From contig CAJQRR010000020.1 in assembly GCA_905612385.1 (NCBI GenBank), positions 1 to 14,560 on the forward strand: a DNA stretch of 14,560 bases. The letters run 5' to 3'. Below, piece after piece: positions 7,528 to 14,175 of the stretch. This stretch comes from an uncultured Candidatus Pelagibacter sp. Lineage in GTDB: Bacteria; Pseudomonadota; Alphaproteobacteria; Pelagibacterales; Pelagibacteraceae. A program made the translations under genes and the position numbers. Each line of letters begins with the position of its first letter. Positions within the stretch are counted from its first letter, which is position 1. The notes beneath the pieces were generated by a model. That model did no database searches. It was not told the DNA's origin and was given only the letters and a program-made list of their open reading frames with translations.

Positions 7528-8013
7528 ATGAGAAAATGTAACAACTGTGGGTCAGAAATTCCAGTAGGTCGTATGAAAATATTTCCTGAAACAAACATAT
7601 GTTCTGCTTATTGTGTTGATGAAATAAAGTTAAATGAATTATCTGTAAAGAACTCTATACAAGATGCATATGTCCAAGAGAGTGAAAAAAAAGATATAGA
7701 AAAAATCAAGGAATTATCCGAAAAAAAAAACACATGTATTGTTGCTTATAATAAGTACAAATCAAACGAGATAACTAAAGAAGGTTATAAAACAGAATTT
7801 AAAAGATTTACCTGGTGGATAAAAGGAAAAATAGATGAAATGGGAGGCTGGCTAATTTGCAATCCTGGAGATCTAACAGAATGTCAAGACTGTGGTAAAC
7901 CTGCTATTGTTTTTTGGTCTAAACAAGAAACTTATTTTATTTCATGTTCAGATTATAAAAATGGATGTAAATGGAAGGTTTGGCCTTGGACATTTGAAGT
8001 AAGAGATAAATAA
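7528..8013 (+). CDS. protein with two zinc-finger motifs, DksA/TraR-like N-terminus and topoisomerase-type C-terminal ribbon (161 aa)
   Basis: The N-terminus has C4-x2-C7, GSEIPVGRMKIFP and C25-x3-C29. This is like the C4 finger of DksA/TraR proteins (CxxCG..IP..R), although the second knuckle is CX3C and the long coiled-coil arm of DksA is missing. The C-terminus has C119-x2-C122, C140 and C147 in CQDCGKPAIVFWS...FISCSDYKNGCKWKVWPW, close to the zinc ribbons at the ends of type I topoisomerases and some nucleases. A charged helical linker (about 35-100) joins them. By family, such ribbons bind DNA or RNA polymerase. The gene starts directly after the stop of the 130-residue orphan, so it is probably part of the same operon. 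Zinc binding is likely; partner and role are unknown. Confidence 0.82.
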   Translation: MRKCNNCGSEIPVGRMKIFPETNICSAYCVDEIKLNELSVKNSIQDAYVQESEKKDIEKIKELSEKKNTCIVAYNKYKSNEITKEGYKTEFKRFTWWIKGKIDEMGGWLICNPGDLTECQDCGKPAIVFWSKQETYFISCSDYKNGCKWKVWPWTFEVRDK

Positions 8014-8046
8014 AGAATAACGAATAAAAAATATTTAAAATAAAAT

Positions 8047-8313
8047 ATGTTTGATAAAATTACAAAAGGCACAATAGATGGTACAAAATCCGCAAAAGAT
8101 TTTACCTTAAAAAAGTGGAAAAAGTTTATTAGGAAGAGAGCATTAAAGAGAGTTGAAAAGTTAATGACATATGCTCAAAAACAACCAGGAGATTACACTA
8201 AAGAAGAAATGAGAAAGTTAATAGAAAAAGAAGAGAATGAAGTTATCTCTAATTTGAAAGCAAAAGTTGGTTTGAGTAGTGTTTTGTTATTACTGGGGAT
8301 ACCTAAATTATAA
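8047..8313 (+). CDS. small basic protein with hydrophobic C-terminus (88 aa)
   Basis: No family is recognised. It is lysine-rich and helical (KKWKKFIRKRALKRVEKLM), contains an acidic helix (TKEEMRKLIEKEENEV) and ends in a hydrophobic stretch (VGLSSVLLLLGIPKL), so peripheral membrane attachment is possible. The ATG follows a 33-base AT-rich gap, the only real spacing in this part of the block, and the stop overlaps the next gene (TAATG). Coupling to the two-segment membrane protein downstream suggests they work together at the membrane. Confidence 0.72.
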   Translation: MFDKITKGTIDGTKSAKDFTLKKWKKFIRKRALKRVEKLMTYAQKQPGDYTKEEMRKLIEKEENEVISNLKAKVGLSSVLLLLGIPKL

Positions 8314-8699
8314 TGTTAGGAATGGGTAAAATATCTAGATGGTTTGCAAAACAATTTTTTTTAGGACAAATTTATAATTGGGCAAAAGAAAGATTGAGTG
8401 GATTATTATTAACAATAATTTTATTAATTTTAGTTTTATATATTCATAGTCAGTACTTAAATTTCATCGAATTTAATGCCAAAAATGAAGGTAGTTATAT
8501 TGGTCTATCTTTTCTTATTAAAAATACTTTAATATTAGCAATAGTGTTTGGTTATATATATTTTTATAGAACTATTGGTAAAACTAAAGAATCTATAAAA
8601 GAGACAAAAGATACAATCATTAAAGAAAATAGAATTGATGGTAAGGAAAAAGTATCATCACTTGATCAGTTTTTAGAAGATGATGAGTTAGATAGATAA
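8313..8699 (+). CDS. two-segment membrane protein (128 aa)
   Basis: The start shares one base with the stop of the 88-residue gene. Two membrane segments are clear: about residues 30-47 (GLLLTIILLILVLYI) and about 68-86 (KNTLILAIVFGYIYFY). They are separated by a short, more polar loop containing FNAKNEGSYIG. Positive residues (KISRWFAK, KERL) before the first segment and a charged C-terminal tail suggest both ends are cytoplasmic. There is no enzymatic motif and no cleavable signal peptide. The family is not recognised. Small membrane proteins at the end of defence-like cassettes sometimes act as effectors, but nothing here shows that directly. Confidence 0.78.
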   Translation: MLGMGKISRWFAKQFFLGQIYNWAKERLSGLLLTIILLILVLYIHSQYLNFIEFNAKNEGSYIGLSFLIKNTLILAIVFGYIYFYRTIGKTKESIKETKDTIIKENRIDGKEKVSSLDQFLEDDELDR

Positions 8700-8700
8700 A

Positions 8701-8769
8701 ATGACAATTATAGAAACAATAATAGTACTCGAACTAGTTTACTGGACGTATAAATTGTTAATAGATTGA
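8701..8769 (+). CDS. possible 22-residue hydrophobic microprotein
   Basis: The ATG lies one base after the stop of the two-segment membrane protein, and the frame runs to TGA at 8767-8769. The peptide is hydrophobic (IIETIIVLELVYW) with a basic patch (TYKLLID), enough for one short membrane helix. Its end overlaps the second 28-bp repeat by a few bases. Tight spacing is the only support; it could be a chance frame. Confidence 0.38.
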   Translation: MTIIETIIVLELVYWTYKLLID

Positions 8770-8791
8770 TTATCACTTCAATATCACTTCA
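8764..8791. repeat. 28-bp direct repeat, copy 2
   Basis: This copy matches 4414-4441 with one mismatch (position 8 of the repeat). It again contains ATCACTTCA twice with an 11-bp period. It lies about 100 bp from the 3' end of the convergent tRNA-Thr, at the right edge of the accessory block. The flanking bases of the two copies differ on both sides, so the shared part is sharply bounded. Confidence 0.85.
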
Positions 8792-8878
8792 GTGAGTTCT
8801 ACTTTCTTCCTTTGTATAGTCTTTGTTCTGTTATTGTTTGGTACAGTTTATTTTCCAAAGATTCAAAAAGTGAAATAA
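8792..8878 (+). CDS. possible 28-residue single-segment membrane microprotein (GTG start)
   Basis: From GTG at 8792, directly after repeat copy 2, a frame runs to TAA 8876-8878. It encodes a clear membrane helix (FFLCIVFVLLLFGTVYF) followed by a basic end (PKIQKVK), which is the usual topology of bacterial microproteins. The frame is also open back through the repeat to a TAG at 8762, so an ATT-started version would include IDYHFNITS. It stops 13 bases before the tRNA-Thr 3' end. There is no strong ribosome-binding site, so this is tentative. Confidence 0.38.
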   Translation: MSSTFFLCIVFVLLLFGTVYFPKIQKVK

Positions 8879-8891
8879 GTAAAGGATTGTG

Positions 8892-8967
8892 TGGTGCCCC
8901 CGCACGGAGTCGAACCGCGGACCTATTGATTACAAATCAATTGCTCTACCAGCTGAGCTACAAGGGC
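8892..8967 (-). tRNA. tRNA-Thr (UGU)
   Basis: Read on the - strand, this is a complete 76-base cloverleaf with encoded CCA. The acceptor 5' half is GCCCTTG, pairing with CGGGGGC through two G-U pairs, with discriminator A. The D-arm is AGCTCAGCTGGTAGAGC, the anticodon loop TTTGTAA reads UGU, and the T-arm contains GGTTCGACTCC. It lies 29 bases after rlmB on the same strand and is probably processed from a shared transcript. Its 3' end faces the accessory block, the usual orientation for islands next to tRNA genes. Confidence 0.96.
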
Positions 8968-8973
8968 ATAATG

Positions 8974-8991
8974 GATTTCTATTAAGAAATC
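8974..8991 (-). other. hairpin between rlmB and tRNA-Thr
   Basis: GATTTCT and AGAAATC form a perfect 7-bp stem with a 4-base loop in the 29-base gap. No T run follows on the - strand, so it is more likely a processing or pausing structure than a terminator. Confidence 0.4.
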
Positions 8992-8996
8992 TCAAA

Positions 8997-9743
8997 CTAA
9001 TCAAGATTTTTTTTTAAATAACTTAAATGGTGAAATACAATTGCTGCACTATTTGAGATATTTAAGCTTTCTACATCTTTATTGATATTAATCTTTACTA
9101 AAAAATCAGTATATTTTCCTGTATGTTCTCTCATACCAAATCCTTCAGAACCAAATAAAAGAACACTTTTTCCACTCCATTTAACATCAGTAAAATTTTT
9201 ATCGCCCTTTGCATCAAAACCATAAACCCAAAAATTTTTTTCTCTTAAATTCTTAAGTGTTGAATTAATATTAGAAACTTCAAATATATTTAAATGCTCC
9301 ATACAGCCACTTGCTGCTTTATACATTAGTTTGCTATCAGAGGGGAATTGTCTTTCTTTAACTATTAAGCCATCGATATTGAATGAAGCTGCACTTCTTA
9401 TTAATGAGCCAATATTTCTTGGATCAGTTACTTCATCAATACAAACAAATGTTAGATTATTTTTTCCTATTATAAATTCTTTTAATTCAGGCTGTTCTAA
9501 ATGCTCTACCTCAGCAATATAACCACCATGCAGCATTTGGTCTTTTGAAGTATATTTATCTAATTCCTTTTTTGATTTAAAATAAACCTTAACATCTTCT
9601 AGAACATTTTTTTTGGGATTTTTTCTATGAATATTTTTTTTGCTTTCCTCAGTTAGAAAAACTTTTAAAACCTTTCTTTTTGGGTTTCTAAGGGCTTCAA
9701 TAACAGCATGTTGTCCTACAATTAGAAAAGATGATTTATTCAT
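8997..9743 (-). CDS. rlmB: TrmH-family rRNA 2'-O-methyltransferase, RlmB-like (248 aa)
   Basis: This SpoU/TrmH enzyme has the three knot motifs: DPRNIGSLIRSAASF (N110 and R116, motif 1), LLFGSEGFGM (198-203, motif 2) and LNISNSAA (227-234, motif 3), which form the AdoMet-binding trefoil knot. The N-terminal part with GQHAVIEAL (10-18) and HGGYIAEVE is the L30e-like substrate-binding domain found in RlmB, which methylates G2251 (E. coli numbering) in the 23S rRNA P-loop. The length is close to the usual 240-250 residues. The family is certain; the exact nucleotide is inferred from likeness to RlmB and could be that of another TrmH-family member. The start codon lies in a perfect AT-rich palindrome (9741-9752). 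tRNA-Thr follows downstream on the same strand. Confidence 0.9.
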   Translation of the reverse strand: MNKSSFLIVGQHAVIEALRNPKRKVLKVFLTEESKKNIHRKNPKKNVLEDVKVYFKSKKELDKYTSKDQMLHGGYIAEVEHLEQPELKEFIIGKNNLTFVCIDEVTDPRNIGSLIRSAASFNIDGLIVKERQFPSDSKLMYKAASGCMEHLNIFEVSNINSTLKNLREKNFWVYGFDAKGDKNFTDVKWSGKSVLLFGSEGFGMREHTGKYTDFLVKININKDVESLNISNSAAIVFHHLSYLKKNLD

Positions 9744-9752
9744 AAATTTATG
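9741..9752. other. 12-bp palindrome over the rlmB start
   Basis: CATAAATTTATG is perfectly self-complementary and includes the rlmB ATG (complement of 9741-9743). In a genome this AT-rich it may be chance, but it could fold the start into a weak hairpin or bind a dimeric protein. Confidence 0.25.
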
Positions 9753-9797
9753 TTTGTTTTATACGTATTTTAGCATGTTTTAACAGTAAATCTCGAG

Positions 9798-9825
9798 TTG
9801 CAATTGCATAATAAAAATGTATAAA
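9798..9825 (+). promoter_or_regulatory. probable sigma70-type promoter for tRNA-Tyr/Gly-tuf transcript
   Basis: TTGCAA (9798-9803) and TATAAA (9820-9825) are spaced by 16 bases in the divergent gap between rlmB and the tRNA genes. This would start transcription near 9832 and give a leader of about 43 bases before tRNA-Tyr. It is the best candidate for the whole downstream cluster, as no later gap holds an equally good one. Confidence 0.5.
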
Positions 9826-9855
9826 ACGCTTGTTGTTTGAAGCTTTTATTGAACA

Positions 9856-9869
9856 GGGGACACTTCCCC
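9856..9869 (+). other. GC-rich hairpin in the leader of tRNA-Tyr
   Basis: GGGGA (9856-9860) pairs with TCCCC (9865-9869) around a CACT loop, five bases before the tRNA. It stands out in AT-rich surroundings. It may help processing of the 5' leader or mark early transcript control; no T run follows. Confidence 0.35.
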
Positions 9870-9874
9870 AATAA

Positions 9875-9960
9875 GGAGGGGTTCCAGAGCGGTCAAATGG
9901 GGCGGGCTGTAAACCCGTTGACTTCGGTCTTCGAAAGTTCGAATCTTTCCCCCTCCACCA
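9875..9960 (+). tRNA. tRNA-Tyr (GUA)
   Basis: An 86-base class II tRNA with encoded CCA. The acceptor GGAGGGG (9875-9881) pairs with CCCCTCC (9950-9956), with discriminator A. The anticodon loop CTGTAAA reads GUA, a long variable arm (GACTTCGGTC region) follows, and the T-arm holds GTTCGAATC. It is the first gene of the tRNA-tRNA-tuf transcript. Confidence 0.96.
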
Positions 9961-10006
9961 CTCAATAAATTTTTTGATAACATTGGAGTGTTATTCTTGA
10001 TGTTGT

Positions 10007-10080
10007 GCGGGTGTAGTTCAATGGTAGAACGCTAGCCTTCCAAGCTGGATGTAAGAGTTCGATTCTCTTTACCCGCTCCA
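10007..10080 (+). tRNA. tRNA-Gly (UCC)
   Basis: A 74-base cloverleaf with encoded CCA. The acceptor GCGGGTG (10007-10013) pairs with TACCCGC, including one G-U pair, with discriminator T. The D-loop is GTTCAATGGTAGAAC, the anticodon loop CTTCCAA reads UCC, and the T-arm contains GAGTTCGATTCTC. tuf follows 46 bases on, the common alphaproteobacterial tRNA-Tyr/tRNA-Gly/tuf order. Confidence 0.96.
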
Positions 10081-10112
10081 AGAAAAAAAGAAATTATTAA
10101 TAAAACTAAACC

Positions 10113-10116
10113 GAGG
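10113..10116 (+). promoter_or_regulatory. ribosome-binding site of tuf
   Basis: GAGG lies 10 bases before the tuf ATG. It is the clearest Shine-Dalgarno site in the window, where most genes are instead joined by stop/start overlap. Confidence 0.65.
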
Positions 10117-10126
10117 TAAAAAAGTA

Positions 10127-11317
10127 ATGTCAAAAGAAAAGTTCATAAGAAATAAGCCACACTGTAACATTGGTACAATCGGTCATGTCGACCATGGTAA
10201 AACAACATTAACTGCTGCGATCACAAATGTTTTAGCAGAAACTGGTGGGGCAAAGGCCATAGCTTATGATCAAATTGATAAAGCTCCTGAAGAAAAAGAA
10301 AGAGGGATTACAATCTCAACTGCTCACGTTGAGTATGAAACTGAGAAAAGACATTACGCACACGTAGATTGCCCAGGACACGCTGACTATGTAAAAAATA
10401 TGATTACAGGTGCAGCTCAAATGGACGGAGCAATTTTGGTAGTTAATGCTGCTGATGGCCCTATGCCTCAAACTAGAGAACACATTCTTTTAGGAAGACA
10501 AGTTGGAATTCCTTCAATCGTTGTTTATTTAAATAAAGTAGATCAAGTTGATGACAAAGATATGATTGAACTTGTTGAAGAAGAAATTAGAGAACTTTTA
10601 ACTTCATATAAATATCCTGGTGAAACAACTCCTATTATTAAAGGATCTGCATTAGCTGCTGTTGAAGGTAGGGATGAAGAAATTGGAAAAAATTCTATAC
10701 TTGAATTAATGAAAGCTGTTGATGAATTTATTCCTCAACCTGCTAGAGATGTTGATAAACCTTTCCTAATGCCTGTTGAGGATGTTTTTTCAATTTCAGG
10801 AAGAGGAACGGTTGCAACTGGTAGAATTGAATCTGGTGTAATTAAAACTGGTGAAGAAGTTGAAATTGTTGGTGTTACTGAGACTAAAAAATCAGTTTGT
10901 ACTGGTGTTGAAATGTTTAGAAAGCTTCTAGACTCGGGTGAAGCTGGTGATAATGTTGGTATTCTGTTAAGAGGTGTTGAGCGAGATGATATTCAAAGAG
11001 GACAAGTTCTTTGTAAGGCAGGTTCAATTACTCCCCATACTAAATTTGAAGCTCAAGCTTATGTACTTAAAAAAGATGAGGGTGGAAGACACACTCCTTT
11101 CTTTACTAAATACAGACCTCAGTTTTACTTTAGAACAACGGATGTAACAGGTGAAGTAACATTACCAGCAGGAACTGAAATGGTTATGCCTGGTGATGAT
11201 GCTAAATTCACAGTTACTTTGATTACTCCAATTGCGATGAGCGAAAAATTAAACTTTGCTATTCGTGAAGGTGGTAGAACAGTTGGAGCTGGAGTAGTAA
11301 CTAAAATTATAGAGTAA
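10127..11317 (+). CDS. tuf: elongation factor Tu
   Basis: EF-Tu delivers aminoacyl-tRNA to the ribosome in a GTP-dependent way. All G motifs are present: GHVDHGKT (19-26), RGITIS (59-64), DCPGH (81-85, with the catalytic His85), NKVD (136-139) and SAL (174-176). Domains II and III follow, with [13 protein letters not shown] and the C-terminal [13 protein letters not shown]. The 396-residue length is normal. It is preceded by two tRNA genes and followed by tRNA-Trp and secE, the common arrangement. GC and codon use are clearly richer than in the accessory block, as expected for a highly expressed gene. No second tuf copy lies in this window. Confidence 0.99.
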   Translation: MSKEKFIRNKPHCNIGTIGHVDHGKTTLTAAITNVLAETGGAKAIAYDQIDKAPEEKERGITISTAHVEYETEKRHYAHVDCPGHADYVKNMITGAAQMDGAILVVNAADGPMPQTREHILLGRQVGIPSIVVYLNKVDQVDDKDMIELVEEEIRELLTSYKYPGETTPIIKGSALAAVEGRDEEIGKNSILELMKAVDEFIPQPARDVDKPFLMPVEDVFSISGRGTVATGRIESGVIKTGEEVEIVGVTETKKSVCTGVEMFRKLLDSGEAGDNVGILLRGVERDDIQRGQVLCKAGSITPHTKFEAQAYVLKKDEGGRHTPFFTKYRPQFYFRTTDVTGEVTLPAGTEMVMPGDDAKFTVTLITPIAMSEKLNFAIREGGRTVGAGVVTKIIE

Positions 11318-11324
11318 ACCCTAT

Positions 11325-11400
11325 AGGAGTGTAGCTCAATTGGTAGAGCGCCGGTCTCCAAAACCGGAGGCTGAGGGTTCGAGTCCCCCCACTCCTGCCA
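11325..11400 (+). tRNA. tRNA-Trp (CCA)
   Basis: A 76-base cloverleaf with encoded CCA. The acceptor AGGAGTG (11325-11331) pairs with CACTCCT (11390-11396), with discriminator G. The anticodon stem CCGGT/ACCGG holds the loop CTCCAAA, which reads CCA, and the T-arm is GGGTTCGAGTCCC. It begins seven bases after the tuf stop and must be cut out of a tuf-secE transcript. Confidence 0.97.
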
Positions 11401-11421
11401 TATAAAGCTAAACAGTATATT

Positions 11422-11613
11422 ATGAAAAACCCAATAAAATTTATCCAAGAGGTCAAACAAGAAGCCTTCAAAGTTTCTTGGCCAACAGGAAAAGAAACTA
11501 TGCAAGGTGCATTAATGGTATTTGCTATGGCTGTTGTTATGTCACTTTTCTTTTTACTTCTTGATCAAGTTCTTAAATTTTTATTGGAAGCTTTACTGAA
11601 GGTAAGTATTTAA
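11422..11613 (+). CDS. secE: preprotein translocase subunit SecE (63 aa)
   Basis: A short SecE with one membrane segment. The amphipathic stretch FIQEVKQEAFKVSWPTGKET (about 6-25) with the signature KVSWP is followed by MVFAMAVVMSLFFLLLDQVLKFLL (about 30-55). It clamps SecY in the inner-membrane SecYEG channel. The size is typical of the short form found in most bacteria other than enterics. The stop overlaps nusG (TAATG), the conserved secE-nusG pair. Confidence 0.97.
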   Translation: MKNPIKFIQEVKQEAFKVSWPTGKETMQGALMVFAMAVVMSLFFLLLDQVLKFLLEALLKVSI

Positions 11614-12143
11614 TGAAAAATTGGTATATTGTTCAATCGCACTCAAATTTTGAGAATAAAGTTGCAGGATTAATAAGAGAAGAGGCTGAAAAAGCAAAAA
11701 TTTCTGATAAAATAGAAGAAATCGTTGTTCCAACTCATGATATAACTGAAGTCAAAAGAGGAAAAAGAATTCAAAGAAAAAAAAAATACTTTCCTGGTTA
11801 TGTGTTAATAAAAACTGAGATGGATAACGATCTCTATCATATGATTAAAAACTTAAAGAGAGTCAGTGGCTTTTTAGGTTCAAAAGGTATTCCAGTACCT
11901 GTATCTGATAAGGAAATAGAAAAAATATTAGGACAAATAAAAGATGGTGTAGCACAGCCAAAATCTGGTATAGAATACACCATTGGTGAAAAAGTTCAGG
12001 TTGTTGATGGACCTTTTGCATCATTCAGCGGAATGGTTGAGGATATCGATGAAGAAAAATCTAGATTAAAAGTTTCGGTATCAATCTTTGGAAGACCAAC
12101 ACCTGTTGATTTAGAATATAACCAAGTGGAGAAAGCAAGTTAA
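11613..12143 (+). CDS. nusG: transcription termination/antitermination factor NusG
   Basis: The N-terminal NGN domain begins [15 protein letters not shown] and contains [14 protein letters not shown]. The C-terminal KOW domain (about 120-176) has [22 protein letters not shown] and ends with [16 protein letters not shown]. It binds RNA polymerase near the clamp, suppresses pausing and links to Rho or ribosomal protein S10. The length of 176 residues is normal. It shares one base with secE before it and one with rplK after it, so all three should be made from one coupled message. Confidence 0.98.
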   Translation: MKNWYIVQSHSNFENKVAGLIREEAEKAKISDKIEEIVVPTHDITEVKRGKRIQRKKKYFPGYVLIKTEMDNDLYHMIKNLKRVSGFLGSKGIPVPVSDKEIEKILGQIKDGVAQPKSGIEYTIGEKVQVVDGPFASFSGMVEDIDEEKSRLKVSVSIFGRPTPVDLEYNQVEKAS

Positions 12144-12568
12144 TGGCAAAAGAAATTAGTGGATATATAAAATTACAGATCATGGGTGGTCAAGCAAACC
12201 CAGCTCCTCCAGTTGGACCTGCTTTGGGCCAACGCGGAATTAATATAATGGAATTTTGTAAAGCTTTTAATGACAAGACAAAAGCATTTGCTGGAAAACC
12301 AATTCCTGTGATTATTACAGTTTACAAAGATAAAAAATTTGATTTTGAAATTAAATCACCTCCTGCGTCTTTTTTTATTAAAGAAGCTGCTAAATTAAAA
12401 GGTGGATCAAAAGAACCAGGCAGAAGTATTGCTGGGTCAATTACAAAAAAACAAGCTGAAGAAATTGCAACACAAAAAATGAAAGATCTTAACGCACATA
12501 GTTTAGAACAAGCTGTAAAAATTATCGCAGGTTCAGCAAGATCAATGGGGATAGAGGTTAAAGACTAA
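12143..12568 (+). CDS. rplK: 50S ribosomal protein L11
   Basis: L11 with the proline-rich N-terminal stretch [20 protein letters not shown] (15-34) and the RNA-binding C-terminal domain ending [12 protein letters not shown]. It binds the GTPase-associated centre of 23S rRNA. The length of 141 residues is the family norm. The start shares a base with the nusG stop, so there is no rplK leader of the kind that L1 uses for feedback in E. coli. Confidence 0.99.
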   Translation: MAKEISGYIKLQIMGGQANPAPPVGPALGQRGINIMEFCKAFNDKTKAFAGKPIPVIITVYKDKKFDFEIKSPPASFFIKEAAKLKGGSKEPGRSIAGSITKKQAEEIATQKMKDLNAHSLEQAVKIIAGSARSMGIEVKD

Positions 12569-13257
12569 TGGCATCAAAAAGATTTAAAAAATTACCAGAA
12601 AAAACAAAAGATTTAACCTCTGAATTAATAGAAAAGTTATTAGTTGATGTTAAAAAAAACTGTACCACAAAATTTGACGAATCAATTGATTTATCTTTCC
12701 AAGTTAATAACAAACAAAAAAAAGGTGAAGTTAATATTAGAACTGTAGTTAATTTACCAGGTGGAAATGGTAAAAAAGTAAAAGTTGCAGTTGTTTGTGA
12801 AGATTCTAAAGCACAAGAAGCTAAAGATGCTGGTGCAGACATAGTCGGTAGTGAAGAATTTATTGATAAAATTAAAGCTGGTGAGCTAAATTTTGAAAAA
12901 TTAATTTGTACACCAGGAATGATGGTTAAACTTTCAAAACTCGGGAAGGTTTTAGGACCGAAAGGGCTTATGCCGAATCCTAAACTTGGGTCAGTTTCTG
13001 ACGATGTAAAACAAGCTGTAACAGATGCCAAGTCGGGCCAAGCCACTATTAGAAATGATAAAGATGGAAATATTGGTGTTAGCATTGGAAAAAAATCCTT
13101 TCATGATGACCAGTTATTAAAAAATTATTATGCAATTTTAGATACTTTAGAAAAAGAAAAAGGTAACCTTACGTTAAAAGGTGATTTAATTAAAAATACA
13201 TTTGTAACATCTAGTATGGGTGTGTCTTACAAAGTTAAATTAGGAAAAGTTATATAA
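12568..13257 (+). CDS. rplA: 50S ribosomal protein L1
   Basis: L1 is recognised by GKVLGPKGLMPNPKLGSV (about 130-147) and the C-terminal TFVTSSMGVSYKV. At 229 residues it is near the usual length. It forms the L1 stalk around the 23S rRNA E-site region. It starts on the last base of rplK (TAATG) and stops two bases before rplJ. Confidence 0.99.
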   Translation: MASKRFKKLPEKTKDLTSELIEKLLVDVKKNCTTKFDESIDLSFQVNNKQKKGEVNIRTVVNLPGGNGKKVKVAVVCEDSKAQEAKDAGADIVGSEEFIDKIKAGELNFEKLICTPGMMVKLSKLGKVLGPKGLMPNPKLGSVSDDVKQAVTDAKSGQATIRNDKDGNIGVSIGKKSFHDDQLLKNYYAILDTLEKEKGNLTLKGDLIKNTFVTSSMGVSYKVKLGKVI

Positions 13258-13259
13258 TT

Positions 13260-13763
13260 ATGATGACCAGAGAGCAAAAAAAGAATTATATTACTGAGAT
13301 GGAATCTCAGTTTCAAAACAACGAAGCTGTATTAGTTACTCATTATCAGGGCCTAACTATGTCGCAATTAGATGAATTAAGATCTGAAATGAGAGAACAT
13401 GGAATTAAATTCAAAATTACCAAAAATAGAATTACTAAACTAGCACTTGAAAAAACAAAGTGTAAGGATCTTTCTAACTTATTTACAGGAGCTACGGCCG
13501 TTGCTTTTTCAGATGATGCAATTATGTCAGCAAGAATTTTATCAAAATTTGCAAAAACTAACCAAAACCTAAAACTTTTAGGTGGAGTTATGGGTGGGGA
13601 TGTTTTAGACCAAGCTGGAGTTCAAAATGTAGCTAATTTACCAACACTAGACGAAGCTAGAGCAAATATTGTCGGAATTCTAGCCGCACCAGCGTCAAAA
13701 TTTGTAAGTATTTTACTTGCACGTTCTGAAAAAATGAGTAGTTTGAGCCCAGAAAATTCTTAA
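13260..13763 (+). CDS. rplJ: 50S ribosomal protein L10
   Basis: L10 anchors the L7/L12 dimers. The N-terminal RNA-binding domain has [18 protein letters not shown] and [12 protein letters not shown], followed by [12 protein letters not shown]. The C-terminal helix (about 135-160) that carries L12 is present. The 167-residue length is normal. Two ATG codons in a row (13260 and 13263) could start it; the second gives MTREQKKN, nearer to common L10 starts. Only two bases separate it from rplA, unlike enterobacteria, where a long leader lies here for L10 feedback. Confidence 0.98.
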   Translation: MMTREQKKNYITEMESQFQNNEAVLVTHYQGLTMSQLDELRSEMREHGIKFKITKNRITKLALEKTKCKDLSNLFTGATAVAFSDDAIMSARILSKFAKTNQNLKLLGGVMGGDVLDQAGVQNVANLPTLDEARANIVGILAAPASKFVSILLARSEKMSSLSPENS

Positions 13764-13789
13764 AAAACAACCTAAAGAGTAAAAAAAAT

Positions 13790-14155
13790 ATGCCTGATCT
13801 TAATAAAATTATTGAAGACTTATCAAGTTTAACTGTTGTTGAAGCAGCTGAACTTTCAAAACAACTTGAAGAAAAATGGGGTGTTACAGCTATGGCTGCA
13901 GCAGCACCAGCAGCAGCAGCAGGCGGAGCAGCTGAAGAAGCTAAAGACGATTTTACAGTCATGTTAATTTCTGCAGGTGAGAAAAAAATTAATGTTATTA
14001 AAGAAGTTAGAGCAGCAACATCTTTAGGTCTTAAAGAAGCAAAAGATCTAGTTGAGGGTGCACCGAAAGAAGTAAAATCTGGTGTTAATAAAAAAGATGC
14101 TGAAGAGCTTAAAGCAAAATTAGAAGCAGCAGGCGCAAAAGTAGAACTTAAATAA
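13790..14155 (+). CDS. rplL: 50S ribosomal protein L7/L12
   Basis: The N-terminal dimerisation domain (1-35, [20 protein letters not shown]) is followed by an Ala/Pro/Gly hinge (about 35-50) and the C-terminal factor-binding domain with [30 protein letters not shown]. The length of 121 residues is normal. The hinge is written largely with GCA/GCT codons and forms a small GC-rich repeat tract around 13895-13935. A 26-base gap with AAAGAG precedes the ATG, giving this gene its own initiation site, consistent with the need for more L12 than L10. Confidence 0.99.
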   Translation: MPDLNKIIEDLSSLTVVEAAELSKQLEEKWGVTAMAAAAPAAAAGGAAEEAKDDFTVMLISAGEKKINVIKEVRAATSLGLKEAKDLVEGAPKEVKSGVNKKDAEELKAKLEAAGAKVELK

Positions 14156-14175
14156 ATTAATTAGAAAGAACTTAA

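Noticed and set aside
8892..8967. tRNA-Thr as an att core with a second partial copy in the window
   Set aside because: No second copy of the tRNA 3' segment was seen in the sequence shown; it could lie beyond the left edge.
9331..9522. Open frame on the + strand within rlmB
   Set aside because: It is a shadow of the methyltransferase knot region; no start signal or neighbour supports it.
9757..9785. Promoter for rlmB on the - strand
   Set aside because: TATAAA is present on the - strand (9758-9763), but no acceptable -35 box lies at the right distance, so it is not listed.
11125..11505. Open frame on the - strand over the tuf end, tRNA-Trp and secE
   Set aside because: It runs through a tRNA gene and two well-established coding regions.
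12558..13085. Open frame on the - strand over rplA
   Set aside because: It is antisense to L1 with serine/proline-rich low-complexity translation, typical of a shadow.
13895..13935. GCA-rich repeat tract
   Set aside because: It encodes the normal Ala/Pro hinge of L7/L12 and needs no other explanation.
13657..13962. Open frame on the - strand over the rplJ end and rplL start
   Set aside because: Its alanine run is only the reverse reading of the rplL hinge codons.
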